This document shows positions 7,066 to 16,626 of a DNA stretch of 64,000 nucleotides, piece after piece. The notes beneath the pieces were generated by a model. It saw only the letters and a program-made list of their open reading frames with translations. It made no database searches and was not told where the DNA came from. The position numbers and the translations under genes were made by a program. The DNA is from Pseudomonadota bacterium. Lineage in GTDB: Bacteria > Pseudomonadota > Gammaproteobacteria > Burkholderiales > JABEVD01. The DNA lies in the NCBI GenBank assembly GCA_021802545.1, contig JAJZRS010000007.1, forward strand, positions 1-64,000. The letters run 5' to 3'. Within the stretch, counting starts at the first letter, position 1; each line of letters begins with the position of its first letter.

Positions 7066-7194
7066 ATGATCGAAACAATCACCACCATCTGCTTTTTGAG
7101 CGCCATCCTTTTCGTCGCACTTTCAGGAAGCAAGTCGGGAAAGGAAAAGAGCGAGATGGATGTTGCCAGGGAGAAGCAGGAAAACAAGTCCTGA
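7066..7194 (+). CDS. 42-residue membrane peptide, unknown function
   Basis: A short frame from ATG 7066 to TGA 7194 with GAGGT six bases upstream. The N-terminal half is hydrophobic (about residues 4-20), followed by a charged lysine/glutamate tail, the layout of many small bacterial membrane proteins. The upstream 116 bases are AT-rich and hold two ATCATGA motifs (near 6988 and 7043), suitable for a promoter. It converges with mltA with one base between the stops. It may be chance, but the ribosome site and composition favour a gene. Confidence 0.45.
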   Translation: MIETITTICFLSAILFVALSGSKSGKEKSEMDVAREKQENKS

Positions 7195-7195
7195 A

Positions 7196-8293
7196 CTATC
7201 GCCTGGGGAGAAGGACCCACAGCCTGCCGCGCTGGCGGGTCTTTCCGGCAAGTTCCCCCGCCTTCCTCCCCGATCCCCAGTAGACGTCGGCCCTCACCTT
7301 CCCCCTGATCGCGCCCCCAGTGTCCTGCGCCAGCATGAGGCGTTCGAACGGCTTTTCGCTTTCGGGCCAGGTGCTCGAAAGATAGACAGGCGCGCCCAGT
7401 TCAATGGCGCGGGTGTCGACCGCGATGCTGAGCCCGGGCGACAAGGGAACGCCGAGCGAGCCCGGCGGATTTTCTTCAGAATTCTTCAGGAACCTGAAGA
7501 AGACGTAGCTCGGATTCTCGTCCAGGAGCGCAGCAAGCTTGTCGGGATGGCTTCTTCCCCATGCCTTGATGCCCTCCATCGAGGCCTGGGAGAGGCTCAA
7601 TTCTCCCCGCTCGACCAGCACCTTGCCTATGGACCGGTAGGGATAGCCGTTCTGGTCGGCGTAGCCTATCCTGACCATGTCCCCGTCAGGCAGCATCACG
7701 CGCCCGGAGCCCTGTATCTGCAGGAAAAAGAGATCGATCGCGTCGTCCGCCCAGAGGATCTCGTCCCCCTGCAAGAGATGGGGCTCCCCCGCGATCTGGG
7801 CGCGGCTGTAGTACGGGACCAGCCTGTTCCCCACCACCCTTCCCTTCAGATGCATGTGGGAGAGCTCCGGATAGAGCTCCGAAAGGTCGACCGAGATCAG
7901 GTTCTTGGGCACGCCGTAGACAGGATAGCGGTATCTTGAGCCGGGTTTCAGGCTCCCCCTGATGACTGGCTCGTAATACCCTGTGATCAGCCCTTCATCG
8001 GACCCGTCGGCATTTGAAAGCTCGTAGGGGGTGAAATTGTCCATGAAGAAGGAACGTACGCTCTTCTCGTCCGGGTCCTTTAGGCCCACGGCCTGTTTGC
8101 ACACCTCCGCCCAGGAGGAACGCCTTTGAAGAATCGAGCAGCTTTTTTCGAAGGATTTCCATGAAGGCAGCAGTTCGTTTTTATCCCAGTTTGGCAATTC
8201 GCTCCACGAAACGGCGCGGGGCGCGGGAGGCGCCTTGGGAGCGGTGCAGCAGCCAGCGAACAGGAAAAGCAGAAGGAGCGCGAGTATGGGCAT
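7196..8293 (-). CDS. mltA: Membrane-bound lytic murein transglycosylase A
   Basis: Outer-membrane lipoprotein of 365 aa that cleaves peptidoglycan glycan strands, forming 1,6-anhydromuramic ends. The lipobox LFAGC gives the lipidated cysteine at residue 15. The MltA barrel domain (GYYEPVIRGS and onward) and the C-terminal 3D domain follow. The catalytic aspartate sits in DTGGAIRG near residue 310. The length is usual. It stands alone, convergent with the small gene at 7066 and divergent from the zapB-like gene. Confidence 0.93.
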   Translation of the reverse strand: MPILALLLLFLFAGCCTAPKAPPAPRAVSWSELPNWDKNELLPSWKSFEKSCSILQRRSSWAEVCKQAVGLKDPDEKSVRSFFMDNFTPYELSNADGSDEGLITGYYEPVIRGSLKPGSRYRYPVYGVPKNLISVDLSELYPELSHMHLKGRVVGNRLVPYYSRAQIAGEPHLLQGDEILWADDAIDLFFLQIQGSGRVMLPDGDMVRIGYADQNGYPYRSIGKVLVERGELSLSQASMEGIKAWGRSHPDKLAALLDENPSYVFFRFLKNSEENPPGSLGVPLSPGLSIAVDTRAIELGAPVYLSSTWPESEKPFERLMLAQDTGGAIRGKVRADVYWGSGRKAGELAGKTRQRGRLWVLLPRR

Positions 8294-8338
8294 GGATGCA
8301 TTTTACATGAGGCTTGCCCGCGATTAAAATCAGCCGCG

Positions 8339-8368
8339 TTGACTTGCCTCCTTTTGTTAATCTATAGT
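8339..8368 (+). promoter_or_regulatory. Promoter of the zapB-like/zapA operon
   Basis: TTGACT (8339-8344), an 18-base spacer, TATAGT (8363-8368). Only six bases separate the -10 from the ATG at 8375, so the predicted transcript would begin at or next to the start codon. Confidence 0.65.
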
Positions 8369-8374
8369 CTCAAG

Positions 8375-8575
8375 ATGGACGCAGAACTCAAAGCGCTTGA
8401 AGAAAAAATTGCCCAATTCATCGAATTGAATCACAGGCTGCGCGTGGATAACCTCGCCCTCAGGCAGGACCTCGCCCATGCCCAGGGAGAGAACAGGCGC
8501 CTTGCCGAAAAAATCGACCTCGCCAAGGGCAGGCTCGAATCCCTCCTCTCGAAAATTCCCGGAGAAGAAGCATGA
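8375..8575 (+). CDS. ZapB-like coiled-coil protein (TIGR02449-type)
   Basis: 66-residue protein that is nearly all heptad-patterned coiled coil (LKALEEKIAQFIELNHRL...). Such proteins precede zapA in many proteobacteria and are thought to act with it at the division septum. The start ATG at 8375 removes 12 implausible residues. It has no Shine-Dalgarno sequence and lies right behind a promoter -10. The stop overlaps zapA as ATGA. Assignment rests on position and coiled-coil character. Confidence 0.75.
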   Translation: MDAELKALEEKIAQFIELNHRLRVDNLALRQDLAHAQGENRRLAEKIDLAKGRLESLLSKIPGEEA

Positions 8576-8871
8576 GCAAGAGCCTCGACGTCATCATCGA
8601 CGGACGCCCTTTCAGGGTCGCTTGCGAAGAAGGCGAGGAAGGGGCGCTTCTGGACGCAGTCGCCTATCTGGACAGGAAGATGGGAGAGATCAGGGAAGCG
8701 GGCAAGCTGGTAGGTACGGACAGGATCGCCGTGATGGCCGCGCTCAACATCGCGCACGAATTGCTGACCGTGAAATCCGGCGGACTTGAAATCGGCGAAT
8801 TCAAGCGTAGAATAAACACCATGAAGTCTTCGCTCGAAAAGGCGATGATCGAGCAGGAAGAGCTTTTCTAG
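8572..8871 (+). CDS. zapA: Cell division protein ZapA
   Basis: 99-residue FtsZ-ring stabiliser. The N-terminal half holds the FtsZ-binding globular domain (DVIIDGRPFRVAC, then LDRKM), with NIAHEL at the start of the long C-terminal helix that mediates tetramerisation. It is coupled to the zapB-like gene by a 4-base overlap. The 6S RNA gene follows within a few bases, the usual proteobacterial arrangement. Confidence 0.9.
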   Translation: MSKSLDVIIDGRPFRVACEEGEEGALLDAVAYLDRKMGEIREAGKLVGTDRIAVMAALNIAHELLTVKSGGLEIGEFKRRINTMKSSLEKAMIEQEELF

Positions 8872-8873
8872 TT

Positions 8874-9053
8874 ACTCCCCTGCCGTGTTCGACGAGACCA
8901 TACATTCCTTGAACCAATAGTTGGCATAGAGGCTGCTGACCATTTTCCGCTGTTGAGCCTGTTCCGGACGCGAACGGACCTGATGCGGCAGGAAGGCGGC
9001 CGACTTGAACCTCAGGTTCAGGATGCCCGGTCTTGACGGCATGCGCGGGGGAC
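8874..9053 (+). ncRNA. ssrS: 6S RNA
   Basis: About 180 bases downstream of zapA that fold as 6S RNA, which mimics an open promoter and sequesters sigma-70 RNA polymerase. The closing stem pairs CTCCCCTGCCG at the 5' end with CGGCATGCGCGGGG at the 3' end. Conserved-looking segments GTGTTCG, CCTTGAACC and a late CTTGAACC...GGTTCAGG are present. Position directly after zapA is typical. The 3' end abuts the end of the convergent ppk gene. Ends are approximate. Confidence 0.85.
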
Positions 9054-9056
9054 CCC

Positions 9057-11120
9057 TTAGACCGCTTTCTTCGACGAAAGCAGTTCCGATTGCGCGCAGT
9101 AGAGATTGCTCCTCGCGCGTTTCCTGTGGTAATGCCCTTCCATGTCCATTTCCCATGCCTGGACAGTGTCCTTGAGGTAGGGCTTGAGCCCTTCCTGGAT
9201 CACCCTTCTCTTCAGCTTCGCATCCAGGACGGGGAAGCAGACCTCTATCCTTCTGAAGAAATTCCTGTCCATCCAGTCGGCGCTGGAAAGATAGACGTTC
9301 TGCGCCCCCCTGAAATAGAAGATCCTGCTGTGCTCGAGGAAGCGGCCGATGATGGAGCGCACCTTGATGTTCTCGGAGAGACCGGGTATGCCCGGCCTCA
9401 GGGCGCAAACGCCGCGCACGATGAGATAGATTTTGACCCCGGCCTGGGATGCGTCGTAGAGCGCCTGGATGATTTCGGGCTCCAGCAGCGCATTCATTTT
9501 CGCCGTGATGCCCGAGGGGAGACCTGCCTGGGCGTTCTTCGCTTCCTGCTGGATGGACAGGAGTATCTGCGAATGCAGGGTGAAAGGCGACTGCCAGAGG
9601 TGCTTGAGCTTGCCTGCCCGGCCGAGCCCGGTGAGCTGCATGAAAACGTCGTTCACGTCGGAGCACACTTCCTCCTTGCAGGTGAACAGGCCGAAATCGG
9701 TATAGAGCCTGGCCGTCCTTGGATGGTAGTTTCCCGTGCCGAGATGCACGTACCGCTTCAGGTTGTCCCCTTCCTTTCTCACCACCATGGACATCTTGGC
9801 GTGCGTCTTGTGCCCGACGACGCCGTAGACGACATGGGCTCCGGCCTCTTCCAGCCTTCCCGCCCAGTTGATGTTCGCCTCCTCGTCGAAGCGCGCGAGG
9901 AGCTCGACCACGACCGTGACTTCCTTTCCCTGCTTGGCCGCGCTGATCAGGGCTTCCATGATGACCGAATCCGTTCCTGTCCTGTAGACGGTCTGCTTGA
10001 TGGCGATGACCTTCGGGTCGCTCGCTGCTTCCTGGATGAACCTGATCACGGGCTGGAAGGATTCGAAGGGATGATGGAGCAGGATGTCACCTCTCCTGAT
10101 CATCTGGAAAATGCTGACACCCTTCTTCTGCAGGATGGCCGGCATCCCTGGAATGAACTGGGAGAATTTGAGGTCTGCCCTGTCCACCTTGTCCGGGATC
10201 GTCATCAGGCGGGCGAGGTTGACCGGCCCGTTGACGCGGTAAAGATCGTCCAGCGTCAGGTTGAACTGCTGCAGCAGGAACCCGACCATCGCGTCAGAGC
10301 AGTTCTCTGCGACTTCAAGCCTGACCGCATTGCCGAAATGCCTTTGCGGCAGCTCGCCCTGCAGCGCTATCCTGAGATTCTTGACTTCCTCTTCGTCGAC
10401 GAAGAGGTCGGAATTCCTGGTCACCCTGAACTGCGAGCATTGCAGCACGTTCATGCCGACGAAAAGCTCGTCCACGTGGGCGTGCAAAATCGATGAAAGG
10501 AAGACGAAATCGTGCTCGCTCTCGCAAAGCTCGCGCGGCAATGGGATCACCCTGGGCAATATCCTCGGTGCCTGGACGATGGCCGCCCCTGAATTCCTGC
10601 CGAAAGCGTCCCTCCCCTCCAGCTCTACCGCGAAATTGAGGCTCTTGTTCAGCACCCTTGGGAAGGGATGCGATGGATCCAGCCCGATGGGCGTCAGAAC
10701 GGGCATCAGCTCCCTGAAGAAGAACGCCTTGATCCATTCGCGCTGGGCGTCGTTCCAGTCGCTTCTTCTCAAGAAGCGGATTCCCTGCTCTTCGAGCATG
10801 GGCAGGATGCTTTCGTTGAGGAGCTGGTACTGTCTCGCGACGAGCTCGCGCGACCTTTCGGAGACGAGCTTGAAGACATGCCTGGGATTCATCCCGTCAG
10901 GTCCGCTCGAAGGCGAATCGAGGTTGATCTGCTCCTTGAGCCCCGCGACGCGAATTTCGAAGAATTCGTCCAGGTTGCTGCTGACGATGCACAGGTATTT
11001 CAGCCGCTCGAGCAACGGATGGTTGGGATCCTCGGCCTGGGCCAATACGCGCCTGTTGAACTCGAGCAGGCCGAGTTCCCGGTTCAGGTAGTTCTCTGCA
11101 AGGGGCAGTTTTTTCGTCAT
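9057..11120 (-). CDS. ppk: Polyphosphate kinase 1
   Basis: Makes polyphosphate from ATP reversibly, 687 aa, the usual length. The autophosphorylated histidine is in GHKTHAKM (H440) and the second active-site histidine in FLEHSRI (H597). The N, head, C1 and C2 domains are all present. The stop lies three bases past the 6S RNA end on the opposite strand. The start overlaps the yggX stop by 4 bases (ATGA), so yggX and ppk form one transcript. The product links functionally to ppx and the CHAD protein further right. Confidence 0.96.
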   Translation of the reverse strand: MTKKLPLAENYLNRELGLLEFNRRVLAQAEDPNHPLLERLKYLCIVSSNLDEFFEIRVAGLKEQINLDSPSSGPDGMNPRHVFKLVSERSRELVARQYQLLNESILPMLEEQGIRFLRRSDWNDAQREWIKAFFFRELMPVLTPIGLDPSHPFPRVLNKSLNFAVELEGRDAFGRNSGAAIVQAPRILPRVIPLPRELCESEHDFVFLSSILHAHVDELFVGMNVLQCSQFRVTRNSDLFVDEEEVKNLRIALQGELPQRHFGNAVRLEVAENCSDAMVGFLLQQFNLTLDDLYRVNGPVNLARLMTIPDKVDRADLKFSQFIPGMPAILQKKGVSIFQMIRRGDILLHHPFESFQPVIRFIQEAASDPKVIAIKQTVYRTGTDSVIMEALISAAKQGKEVTVVVELLARFDEEANINWAGRLEEAGAHVVYGVVGHKTHAKMSMVVRKEGDNLKRYVHLGTGNYHPRTARLYTDFGLFTCKEEVCSDVNDVFMQLTGLGRAGKLKHLWQSPFTLHSQILLSIQQEAKNAQAGLPSGITAKMNALLEPEIIQALYDASQAGVKIYLIVRGVCALRPGIPGLSENIKVRSIIGRFLEHSRIFYFRGAQNVYLSSADWMDRNFFRRIEVCFPVLDAKLKRRVIQEGLKPYLKDTVQAWEMDMEGHYHRKRARSNLYCAQSELLSSKKAV

Positions 11121-11389
11121 GCCTTCGGCGGAACGTACCCCGTAGCTGCGTCAGCGCCTTCGCCGAAGAAATGCTTCTCCATCTGCTCGGCGAGGTATTT
11201 CCTCGCCTGCGGATCGGCCAAATTGAGACGGTTCTCGTTGATCAGCATGGTCTGGTGCTTGAGCCATTGGCCCCATGCTTCCTTTGAAACATGCTCCTGT
11301 ATGCGCTTTCCGAGTTCGCCGGGATAGGGCGGGAAATCCAGCCCTTCCGCTTCTTTCCCAAGCTTGATGCAGTTCACCATTCTAGACAT
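11117..11389 (-). CDS. yggX: Probable Fe(II)-trafficking protein YggX
   Basis: Small cytosolic protein of 90 aa linked to protection of Fe-S clusters from oxidation. It has the typical start with a conserved cysteine ([15 protein letters not shown]7), followed by FPPYPG and [14 protein letters not shown]. It is complete and is the first gene of a two-gene unit with ppk. Confidence 0.93.
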   Translation of the reverse strand: MSRMVNCIKLGKEAEGLDFPPYPGELGKRIQEHVSKEAWGQWLKHQTMLINENRLNLADPQARKYLAEQMEKHFFGEGADAATGYVPPKA

Positions 11390-11420
11390 GGCTCGAGTTT
11401 ACCTCAAAAATTGAAAAGGA

Positions 11421-12257
11421 TTATGACAGCTTCAGGCGATGCCAAAGGGTCTTCACTGTCTGCGACTGGTTGAGCGTGTAGAAGTGCAGGCCAGGCGCGC
11501 CGTTGTCGAGGAGATTCTGGCAGAGTTTCTCGACGACATCCAGTCCGAAGGCGCGGATGGAATCGACGTCGTCCCGATAGGATTCGAGCTTCTTCCTGAT
11601 CCAGCGCGGGATTTCTGCGCCGCACGCATCCGAAAACCGGGCGAGCTGGGAAAAATTGTAGATCGGCATGATGCCAGGCATGACCGGAATCGACACCCCT
11701 AGCCTGCCGCATTCTTCCATGAAATTGAAGTAGGCGTCGGCATTGTAGAAATACTGGGTGATCGCCGAATCCGCCCCCGCATCGACCTTCCTTTTGAAGT
11801 TCGCCAGGTCGTCCATCGCTGAAGACGCCTGGGGGTGGAACTCGGGATAGGCGGCCACTTCGATGTGGAAATGATTCCCCGTCTTCTCGCGGATGAATTC
11901 GACGAGCTCGTTGGCATAGCGGAATTCCCCAACTGAAGCGGTGCCCGAAGGCAGGTCACCCCTGAGCGCAACGAGGTGCTTCACGCCGCTGGTCTTGTAT
12001 TTTTCCAGGATGGCCGAAATGCTTTCCCGGGTCGAGCCGATGCATGAAAGATGGGGAGCCGCGACATGGCCTTCCGCCTGGATCTCGAGCACTGTCTCGA
12101 GCGTCCTGTCGCGCGTCGAGCCGCCCGCGCCGAAAGTGACGGAAAAGAACCTGGGGTTGAGGCCCGCGAGCTCCCTGCGCACGCCCCGCAGTTTTTCCAT
12201 CCCCTCGGGCGTCTGGGGAGGGAAAAACTCGAAGCTGAAGATGCGATCTTCGAACAT
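11421..12257 (-). CDS. metF: 5,10-Methylenetetrahydrofolate reductase
   Basis: Flavoprotein (278 aa) that makes 5-methyltetrahydrofolate for methionine synthesis. Its N-terminus, FSFEFFPPQTPEG, holds the catalytic glutamate. FGAGGSTRD, HLVALRGD and the late PGIMPI segment are all family motifs. The start ATG (12255-12257) overlaps the ahcY stop by one base, so it is coupled to ahcY. The same frame stays open far upstream through ahcY, but that part is not coding. Confidence 0.95.
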   Translation of the reverse strand: MFEDRIFSFEFFPPQTPEGMEKLRGVRRELAGLNPRFFSVTFGAGGSTRDRTLETVLEIQAEGHVAAPHLSCIGSTRESISAILEKYKTSGVKHLVALRGDLPSGTASVGEFRYANELVEFIREKTGNHFHIEVAAYPEFHPQASSAMDDLANFKRKVDAGADSAITQYFYNADAYFNFMEECGRLGVSIPVMPGIMPIYNFSQLARFSDACGAEIPRWIRKKLESYRDDVDSIRAFGLDVVEKLCQNLLDNGAPGLHFYTLNQSQTVKTLWHRLKLS

Positions 12258-13567
12258 CAATAGCGGTAATGCGCTGGCTTGTAGGGACCGCTCTTGTCCA
12301 CGCCGAGATAGGATGCCTGCTTTTCGGTGAGCTCGGTGAGCTGCACGCCGATCTTGCCCAGATGCAGCCTCGCTACCTTTTCGTCGAGGTGCTTGGGCAG
12401 CACGTAAACGTCGACCGGATACTTGCCTGGGTTGTTCCAGAGCTCGATCTGCGCCATCACCTGGTTGGTGAAGGATGCGGACATCACGAAGCTCGGGTGC
12501 CCTGTCGCGCATCCCAGATTCACCAGCCTGCCTTCGGCCAGGACGGTGATCTTCTTGCCGTCTGGGAAGATCACGTGGTCGACCTGGGGCTTGATGTTTT
12601 CCCACGTGTATTTCCTCAGGGACGCGATGTCGATCTCGGAGTCGAAATGGCCGATGTTGCAGACGATGGCTTCGTCCTGCATCTTCAGCATGTGATCGTG
12701 GGTGATCACGTCGATGTTGCCCGTCGAGGTCACGAAGATGTTGCCCTTGTCGGCAGCGTAATCCATGCTCACGACGCGGTAGCCTTCCATGGCGGCCTGC
12801 AGCGCGCAGATCGGGTCGATCTCGGTGACCCAGACGGTGGCGCCGAGTCCCCTGAACGCCTGGGCGCAGCCTTTGCCCACGTCGCCGTAGCCGAGCACGA
12901 CGCAGATCTTGCCCGCGATCATCACGTCGGTTGCGCGCTTGATGCCGTCGACCAGGGACTCCCTGCAGCCGTAGAGGTTGTCGAACTTGGATTTCGTGAC
13001 CGAATCGTTGACGTTGAAGGCGGGGCACTTCAGCTCGCCCTTGTCCATCATCTCGTAAAGGCGGTGGACGCCCGTCGTGGTTTCCTCGGAAATGCCGCGC
13101 ACATGCTCGAGAAGATGCGGATACTTGTCGTGCATCACCTGGGTGACGTCGCCGCCGTCGTCGAGGATCATGTTGGGCAGCCAGTTGTTCGGCCCGAAGA
13201 TGGTCTGCTCGATGCACCACCAGAATTCCTCCTCGGTCTCCCCCTTCCAGGCGAAGACGGGAATGCCTGCTGCGGCGATGGCGGCAGCGGCTTGATCCTG
13301 GGTGGAGAAGATGTTGCAGGAGCTCCAGCGCACTTCGGCGCCGAGATCGACGAGCGTCTCGATCAGCACGGCGGTCTGGATGGTCATGTGCAGGCAGCCG
13401 ACGATGCGCGCGCCGGCGAGCGGCTGCTTGCCCTTGTATTCTTCCCTCAGGGCCATGAGACCGGGCATTTCGGTCTCGGCGATCCTGATTTCCTTGCGGC
13501 CCCATTCGGCCAGAGAGATGTCTGCTACCTTGTAATCCGTGAAATCGCTTTTGATGACGGCGCTCAT
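12257..13567 (-). CDS. ahcY: Adenosylhomocysteinase
   Basis: Hydrolyses S-adenosylhomocysteine to homocysteine and adenosine, removing the inhibitor of methyltransferases. 436 aa from the ATG at 13567. An ATG at 13579 is in frame, but GGAG lies just before 13567, favouring the shorter form. The NAD-binding [11 protein letters not shown] and the C-terminal [12 protein letters not shown] are diagnostic. It is preceded by an S-adenosylhomocysteine riboswitch and followed by metF, so methyl-cycle flux is controlled by its own substrate. Confidence 0.96.
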   Translation of the reverse strand: MSAVIKSDFTDYKVADISLAEWGRKEIRIAETEMPGLMALREEYKGKQPLAGARIVGCLHMTIQTAVLIETLVDLGAEVRWSSCNIFSTQDQAAAAIAAAGIPVFAWKGETEEEFWWCIEQTIFGPNNWLPNMILDDGGDVTQVMHDKYPHLLEHVRGISEETTTGVHRLYEMMDKGELKCPAFNVNDSVTKSKFDNLYGCRESLVDGIKRATDVMIAGKICVVLGYGDVGKGCAQAFRGLGATVWVTEIDPICALQAAMEGYRVVSMDYAADKGNIFVTSTGNIDVITHDHMLKMQDEAIVCNIGHFDSEIDIASLRKYTWENIKPQVDHVIFPDGKKITVLAEGRLVNLGCATGHPSFVMSASFTNQVMAQIELWNNPGKYPVDVYVLPKHLDEKVARLHLGKIGVQLTELTEKQASYLGVDKSGPYKPAHYRY

Positions 13568-13593
13568 TTCATTCTCCATTCATGTTTGATGAA

Positions 13594-13670
13594 TGGGCGC
13601 CGTTGTTGCATTGAAACATCCTTTCCGAGCCTGGCCCGATCAAATCGGGTCGCAACGCCCCTCGGAAAGG
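13594..13670 (-). promoter_or_regulatory. S-adenosylhomocysteine riboswitch
   Basis: On the reverse strand the spacer between metK and ahcY contains the conserved elements of the SAH riboswitch in order: CCGAGGGGCGTTGCGACC, then CAGGCTCGGAAAGGATG, then AACGGCGCCC. The CCGAG and CTCGG arms pair, and the late GGCGCC can pair with the GGCGTT segment as the pseudoknot of this class. It is expected to turn on ahcY (and metF) when S-adenosylhomocysteine accumulates. Confidence 0.9.
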
Positions 13671-13678
13671 GGTTTGAT

Positions 13679-14842
13679 TCAGATTCCCGCGTCTGCCTTC
13701 AGGGCCTCCGCCTTGTCTGTCGCTTCCCAGGTGAATTCGGGCTCTTCCCTGCCGAAATGGCCGTAGGCTGCAGTCCTGGTGTAGACGGGACGCATCAGGT
13801 CGAGCGACTGGATGATGCCCTTCGGCCTCAGGTCGAAATGCGCCTCGACCAGTTTCGCGATCTTCGCATCGGGAAGCTTGCCCGTGCCGAAAGTGTTCAC
13901 CATCAGGCTGACCGGCCTCGCAATGCCGATCGCATAGGCAACCTGGACTTCGCATTTGGAAGCGAGCCCTGCGGCCACGATGTTCTTGGCGACATGGCGC
14001 ATCGCATAGGCCGCTGAACGGTCGACCTTCGAAGGATCCTTCCCGGAAAAAGCCCCGCCGCCGTGGCGGGCAGCGCCGCCGTAGGTGTCGACGATGATCT
14101 TGCGCCCTGTGAGGCCGCAGTCGCCCATCGGCCCGCCGATCACGAAGCGCCCCGTCGGGTTGATCAGGAAGCGCGTGTCTGCATTCAGCATCTGCTTGGG
14201 CAATACTGGCTTGACGATCTCCTCGATGACTGCCTCCTCGAGCGCTGCCTGGGAAATGTCGGGATGGTGCTGGGTGGAGAGCACGACGGTTTCGATGTGC
14301 TGGGGCCTGCCTTCCACGTAGCGGATGCTCACCTGGGATTTCGCGTCGGGCCGCAGCCATGGAAGCCTGCCGTCCTTCCTGAGCTCGGACTGGCGCTCGA
14401 CCAGCCTGTGCGCATAATAGATCGGCATCGGCATGAGTCCCGGCGTCTCGTCGCAGGCATAGCCGAACATGAGGCCCTGGTCGCCCGCGCCCATTTCGAG
14501 ATCGAGCCCCTGGCCTTCGTTGACGCCCTGGGCGATGTCAGGAGACTGCTTGTCGTAGGCGGTGAGGACGGCGCAGGTCTTGTAGTCGAAGCCGATGTCA
14601 GAGCTGTCGTAGCCGATCCGCTTGATGGTGTCCCGGGCGATCTGGATGTAATCGACGATGGCGTTCGTGGTGATCTCGCCGGCGAGAACGACGAGGCCGG
14701 TGTTGACGAGCGTCTCCGCGGCTACCCGTGAATACCTGTCTTGGGTTAAGATAGCGTCCAGGATTGCATCGGAAATCTGATCGGCAACCTTGTCCGGGTG
14801 CCCTTCCGAGACCGATTCGGAAGTAAACAGAAACTCGTTCAT
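13679..14842 (-). CDS. metK: S-adenosylmethionine synthetase
   Basis: Makes S-adenosylmethionine from methionine and ATP; 387 aa from ATG 14842 ([18 protein letters not shown]). An upstream ATG at 14863 would add seven residues not seen in the family. The motifs [24 protein letters not shown] and [19 protein letters not shown] are complete. It heads the metK-ahcY-metF cluster, with the riboswitch between metK and ahcY allowing separate control. Confidence 0.97.
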   Translation of the reverse strand: MNEFLFTSESVSEGHPDKVADQISDAILDAILTQDRYSRVAAETLVNTGLVVLAGEITTNAIVDYIQIARDTIKRIGYDSSDIGFDYKTCAVLTAYDKQSPDIAQGVNEGQGLDLEMGAGDQGLMFGYACDETPGLMPMPIYYAHRLVERQSELRKDGRLPWLRPDAKSQVSIRYVEGRPQHIETVVLSTQHHPDISQAALEEAVIEEIVKPVLPKQMLNADTRFLINPTGRFVIGGPMGDCGLTGRKIIVDTYGGAARHGGGAFSGKDPSKVDRSAAYAMRHVAKNIVAAGLASKCEVQVAYAIGIARPVSLMVNTFGTGKLPDAKIAKLVEAHFDLRPKGIIQSLDLMRPVYTRTAAYGHFGREEPEFTWEATDKAEALKADAGI

Positions 14843-14912
14843 GTATGGCCCTTGTAGCGTCAAAAAATAATCCGAAAAATCATAGCAAAGAACAGGCCAT
14901 TTTCAAAGAACT

Positions 14913-15737
14913 ATGTTAAAAGGCTTATTGCGCGCGCTCTCCGGATTGCCGCTTCCATTGATCCATTCGATCGGAAGCATTATGGGCAGGCTGGTCTATT
15001 CTTTATCCCCTTCCTATGCGGCGAGATTCAGGGAAAACCTGAAATTGAGCGGCTGCTATTCGAGCGATGAGGAATTCGAGGAATTGCTCTCGGCTTCGAT
15101 CGCGGAATCGGGAAAGGCGCTCCTTGAGCTCATTCCCCTGTGGTTCGGGAAGGACGCCGAGAAGCGCGTGGCCTGCTCCGACTGGAGTATAGTCGAAGAG
15201 GCGAAAGCGCAAGGACGGGGCATCATCTTCCTCACCCCGCACCTCGGCTGCTTCGAGATTTCAGCGCTTTATTGCGCGAAGATCATGCCGATCACCGTCC
15301 TTTACAGGAGACCGAAGCTGCAATGGATAGAACCCTTGATGAACGAGGGGAGGAAAACCCTCCATCTCGCCCCTGCAGACCTTTCCGGCGTGAGAAAGCT
15401 CCTCAAGGCATTGAAAAAAGGGGAGGCGATCGGCCTGCTTCCTGACCAGGCCCCCGGGGAAGGCGAAGGGGAATGGGCGGATTTCTTCGGCCGCCCCGCC
15501 TACACCATGACGCTTGCCGGAAGGCTCCAGGAAACAGGCGCCGCAGTCATCATGGCCTTCGCAGAGAGGCTTCCTAAGGGGCGAGGCTACATGCTTCATC
15601 TTCATGAACTGAAGGAGAGAATCACGCCGTCATCCCTCAATCGCGCGATAGAGGACCTGGTGAGGACCTGTCCCGCCCAGTACCTCTGGAGCTACAACCG
15701 CTACAAGATCCCCAAAGGGGCGAAGGACATTCCATGA
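14913..15737 (+). CDS. Lysophospholipid/lipid A acyltransferase (LpxL/LpxM type), first copy
   Basis: 274-residue inner-membrane acyltransferase of the HtrB/MsbB family, which adds a secondary acyl chain to lipid A using acyl-ACP. A hydrophobic N-terminal segment (about residues 5-30) anchors it. The catalytic HX4E motif is HLGCFE in TPHLGCFE, near residue 112. The stop overlaps the second copy by 4 bases. It is divergent from metK with a 70-base shared promoter region. The exact acceptor and chain length cannot be inferred. Confidence 0.85.
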   Translation: MLKGLLRALSGLPLPLIHSIGSIMGRLVYSLSPSYAARFRENLKLSGCYSSDEEFEELLSASIAESGKALLELIPLWFGKDAEKRVACSDWSIVEEAKAQGRGIIFLTPHLGCFEISALYCAKIMPITVLYRRPKLQWIEPLMNEGRKTLHLAPADLSGVRKLLKALKKGEAIGLLPDQAPGEGEGEWADFFGRPAYTMTLAGRLQETGAAVIMAFAERLPKGRGYMLHLHELKERITPSSLNRAIEDLVRTCPAQYLWSYNRYKIPKGAKDIP

Positions 15738-16603
15738 CCCGATTCGGGCTCTTCATGATGTGGTTGATGCATTTCCTGCCGCTTCCCATCCTTGCGCTTT
15801 TCGGGCGGATGCTCGGCATGCTGCTCTATTATTTCGCACGCGACAGGAGAAGGGTCGCAAGGACCAATCTGCAGCGCTGCTTTCCGAAGCTGGACGACGA
15901 GGAGCTCGAATCGTTGGTGAAAAGGCATTTCATGGCTTTCGGCAGGAGCTTCCTCGAGCACTGCCTCTTGTGGTGGTCGTCGAAGGAAAGGATCAGGAAG
16001 CTCGTCAGGATCGAGGGAATCGAGCACTGGGAAAAGGTCGCCGACAGGCCCGTGATCTGGTTCGCGCCGCACTTCGTCGGGCTCGACATGGGCGGAATAA
16101 GGCTGAGCTGCGACTATCCCGGCGTATCCGTCTACAGCCACCAGAAGAACAAGCGGTTCGACGCCATGCTGCGCCACGGCAGAAGCCGCTTCGGCACCTC
16201 CACCCTCCTGTCCCGCCAGCAGGGGCTGCGCCCCGTGGTGAGGGCGATGAAGAAAAACCTGCCCTTCTATTATCTTCCTGACATGGATTTCGGCATCAGG
16301 GACGGCAGCTTCGTCCCCTTCTTCGGCGTGCAGGCCGCGACCGTGCACGGCATGTCCAGGCTCGCCTCGATGACCGATGCGGCCGTGGTTCCCTGCGTGA
16401 CGAGACAGCTCCCGGGCGGCCAGGGCTATGTCATGACGTTCTATCCCGCCTGGGAGAACTATCCGACTGAAGATTTGGAGGCCGACGCGAGAAGGATGAA
16501 CGCATTCATCGAGGAGCGGGTGCTCGAGATGCCCGAGCAGTACTTCTGGCTGCACAAGCGCTTCAAGACGAGGCCTGAAGGAGAGGCGAGCTTTTACGCC
16601 TGA
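15734..16603 (+). CDS. Lysophospholipid/lipid A acyltransferase (LpxL/LpxM type), second copy
   Basis: 289 aa, same family as the upstream gene and coupled to it (ATGA). The catalytic motif is HFVGLD, an HX4D variant. The C-terminal EQYFWLHKRFKTRPEGE stretch is typical of LpxL/LpxM. Two tandem acyltransferases would allow two secondary acylations of lipid A. The tRNA-Val promoter appears to lie in its last codons. Confidence 0.88.
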   Translation: MTRFGLFMMWLMHFLPLPILALFGRMLGMLLYYFARDRRRVARTNLQRCFPKLDDEELESLVKRHFMAFGRSFLEHCLLWWSSKERIRKLVRIEGIEHWEKVADRPVIWFAPHFVGLDMGGIRLSCDYPGVSVYSHQKNKRFDAMLRHGRSRFGTSTLLSRQQGLRPVVRAMKKNLPFYYLPDMDFGIRDGSFVPFFGVQAATVHGMSRLASMTDAAVVPCVTRQLPGGQGYVMTFYPAWENYPTEDLEADARRMNAFIEERVLEMPEQYFWLHKRFKTRPEGEASFYA

Positions 16604-16626
16604 ATCGTGGTAGAATGCTCCCCCTC

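Noticed and set aside
9033-10496. 487-codon frame antisense to ppk
   Set aside because: Same mirror effect; ppk carries both catalytic histidines.
11421-13505. Apparent 694-residue fusion continuing upstream of metF
   Set aside because: The extra part is the ahcY gene read in the wrong frame; metF has its own ATG overlapping the ahcY stop.
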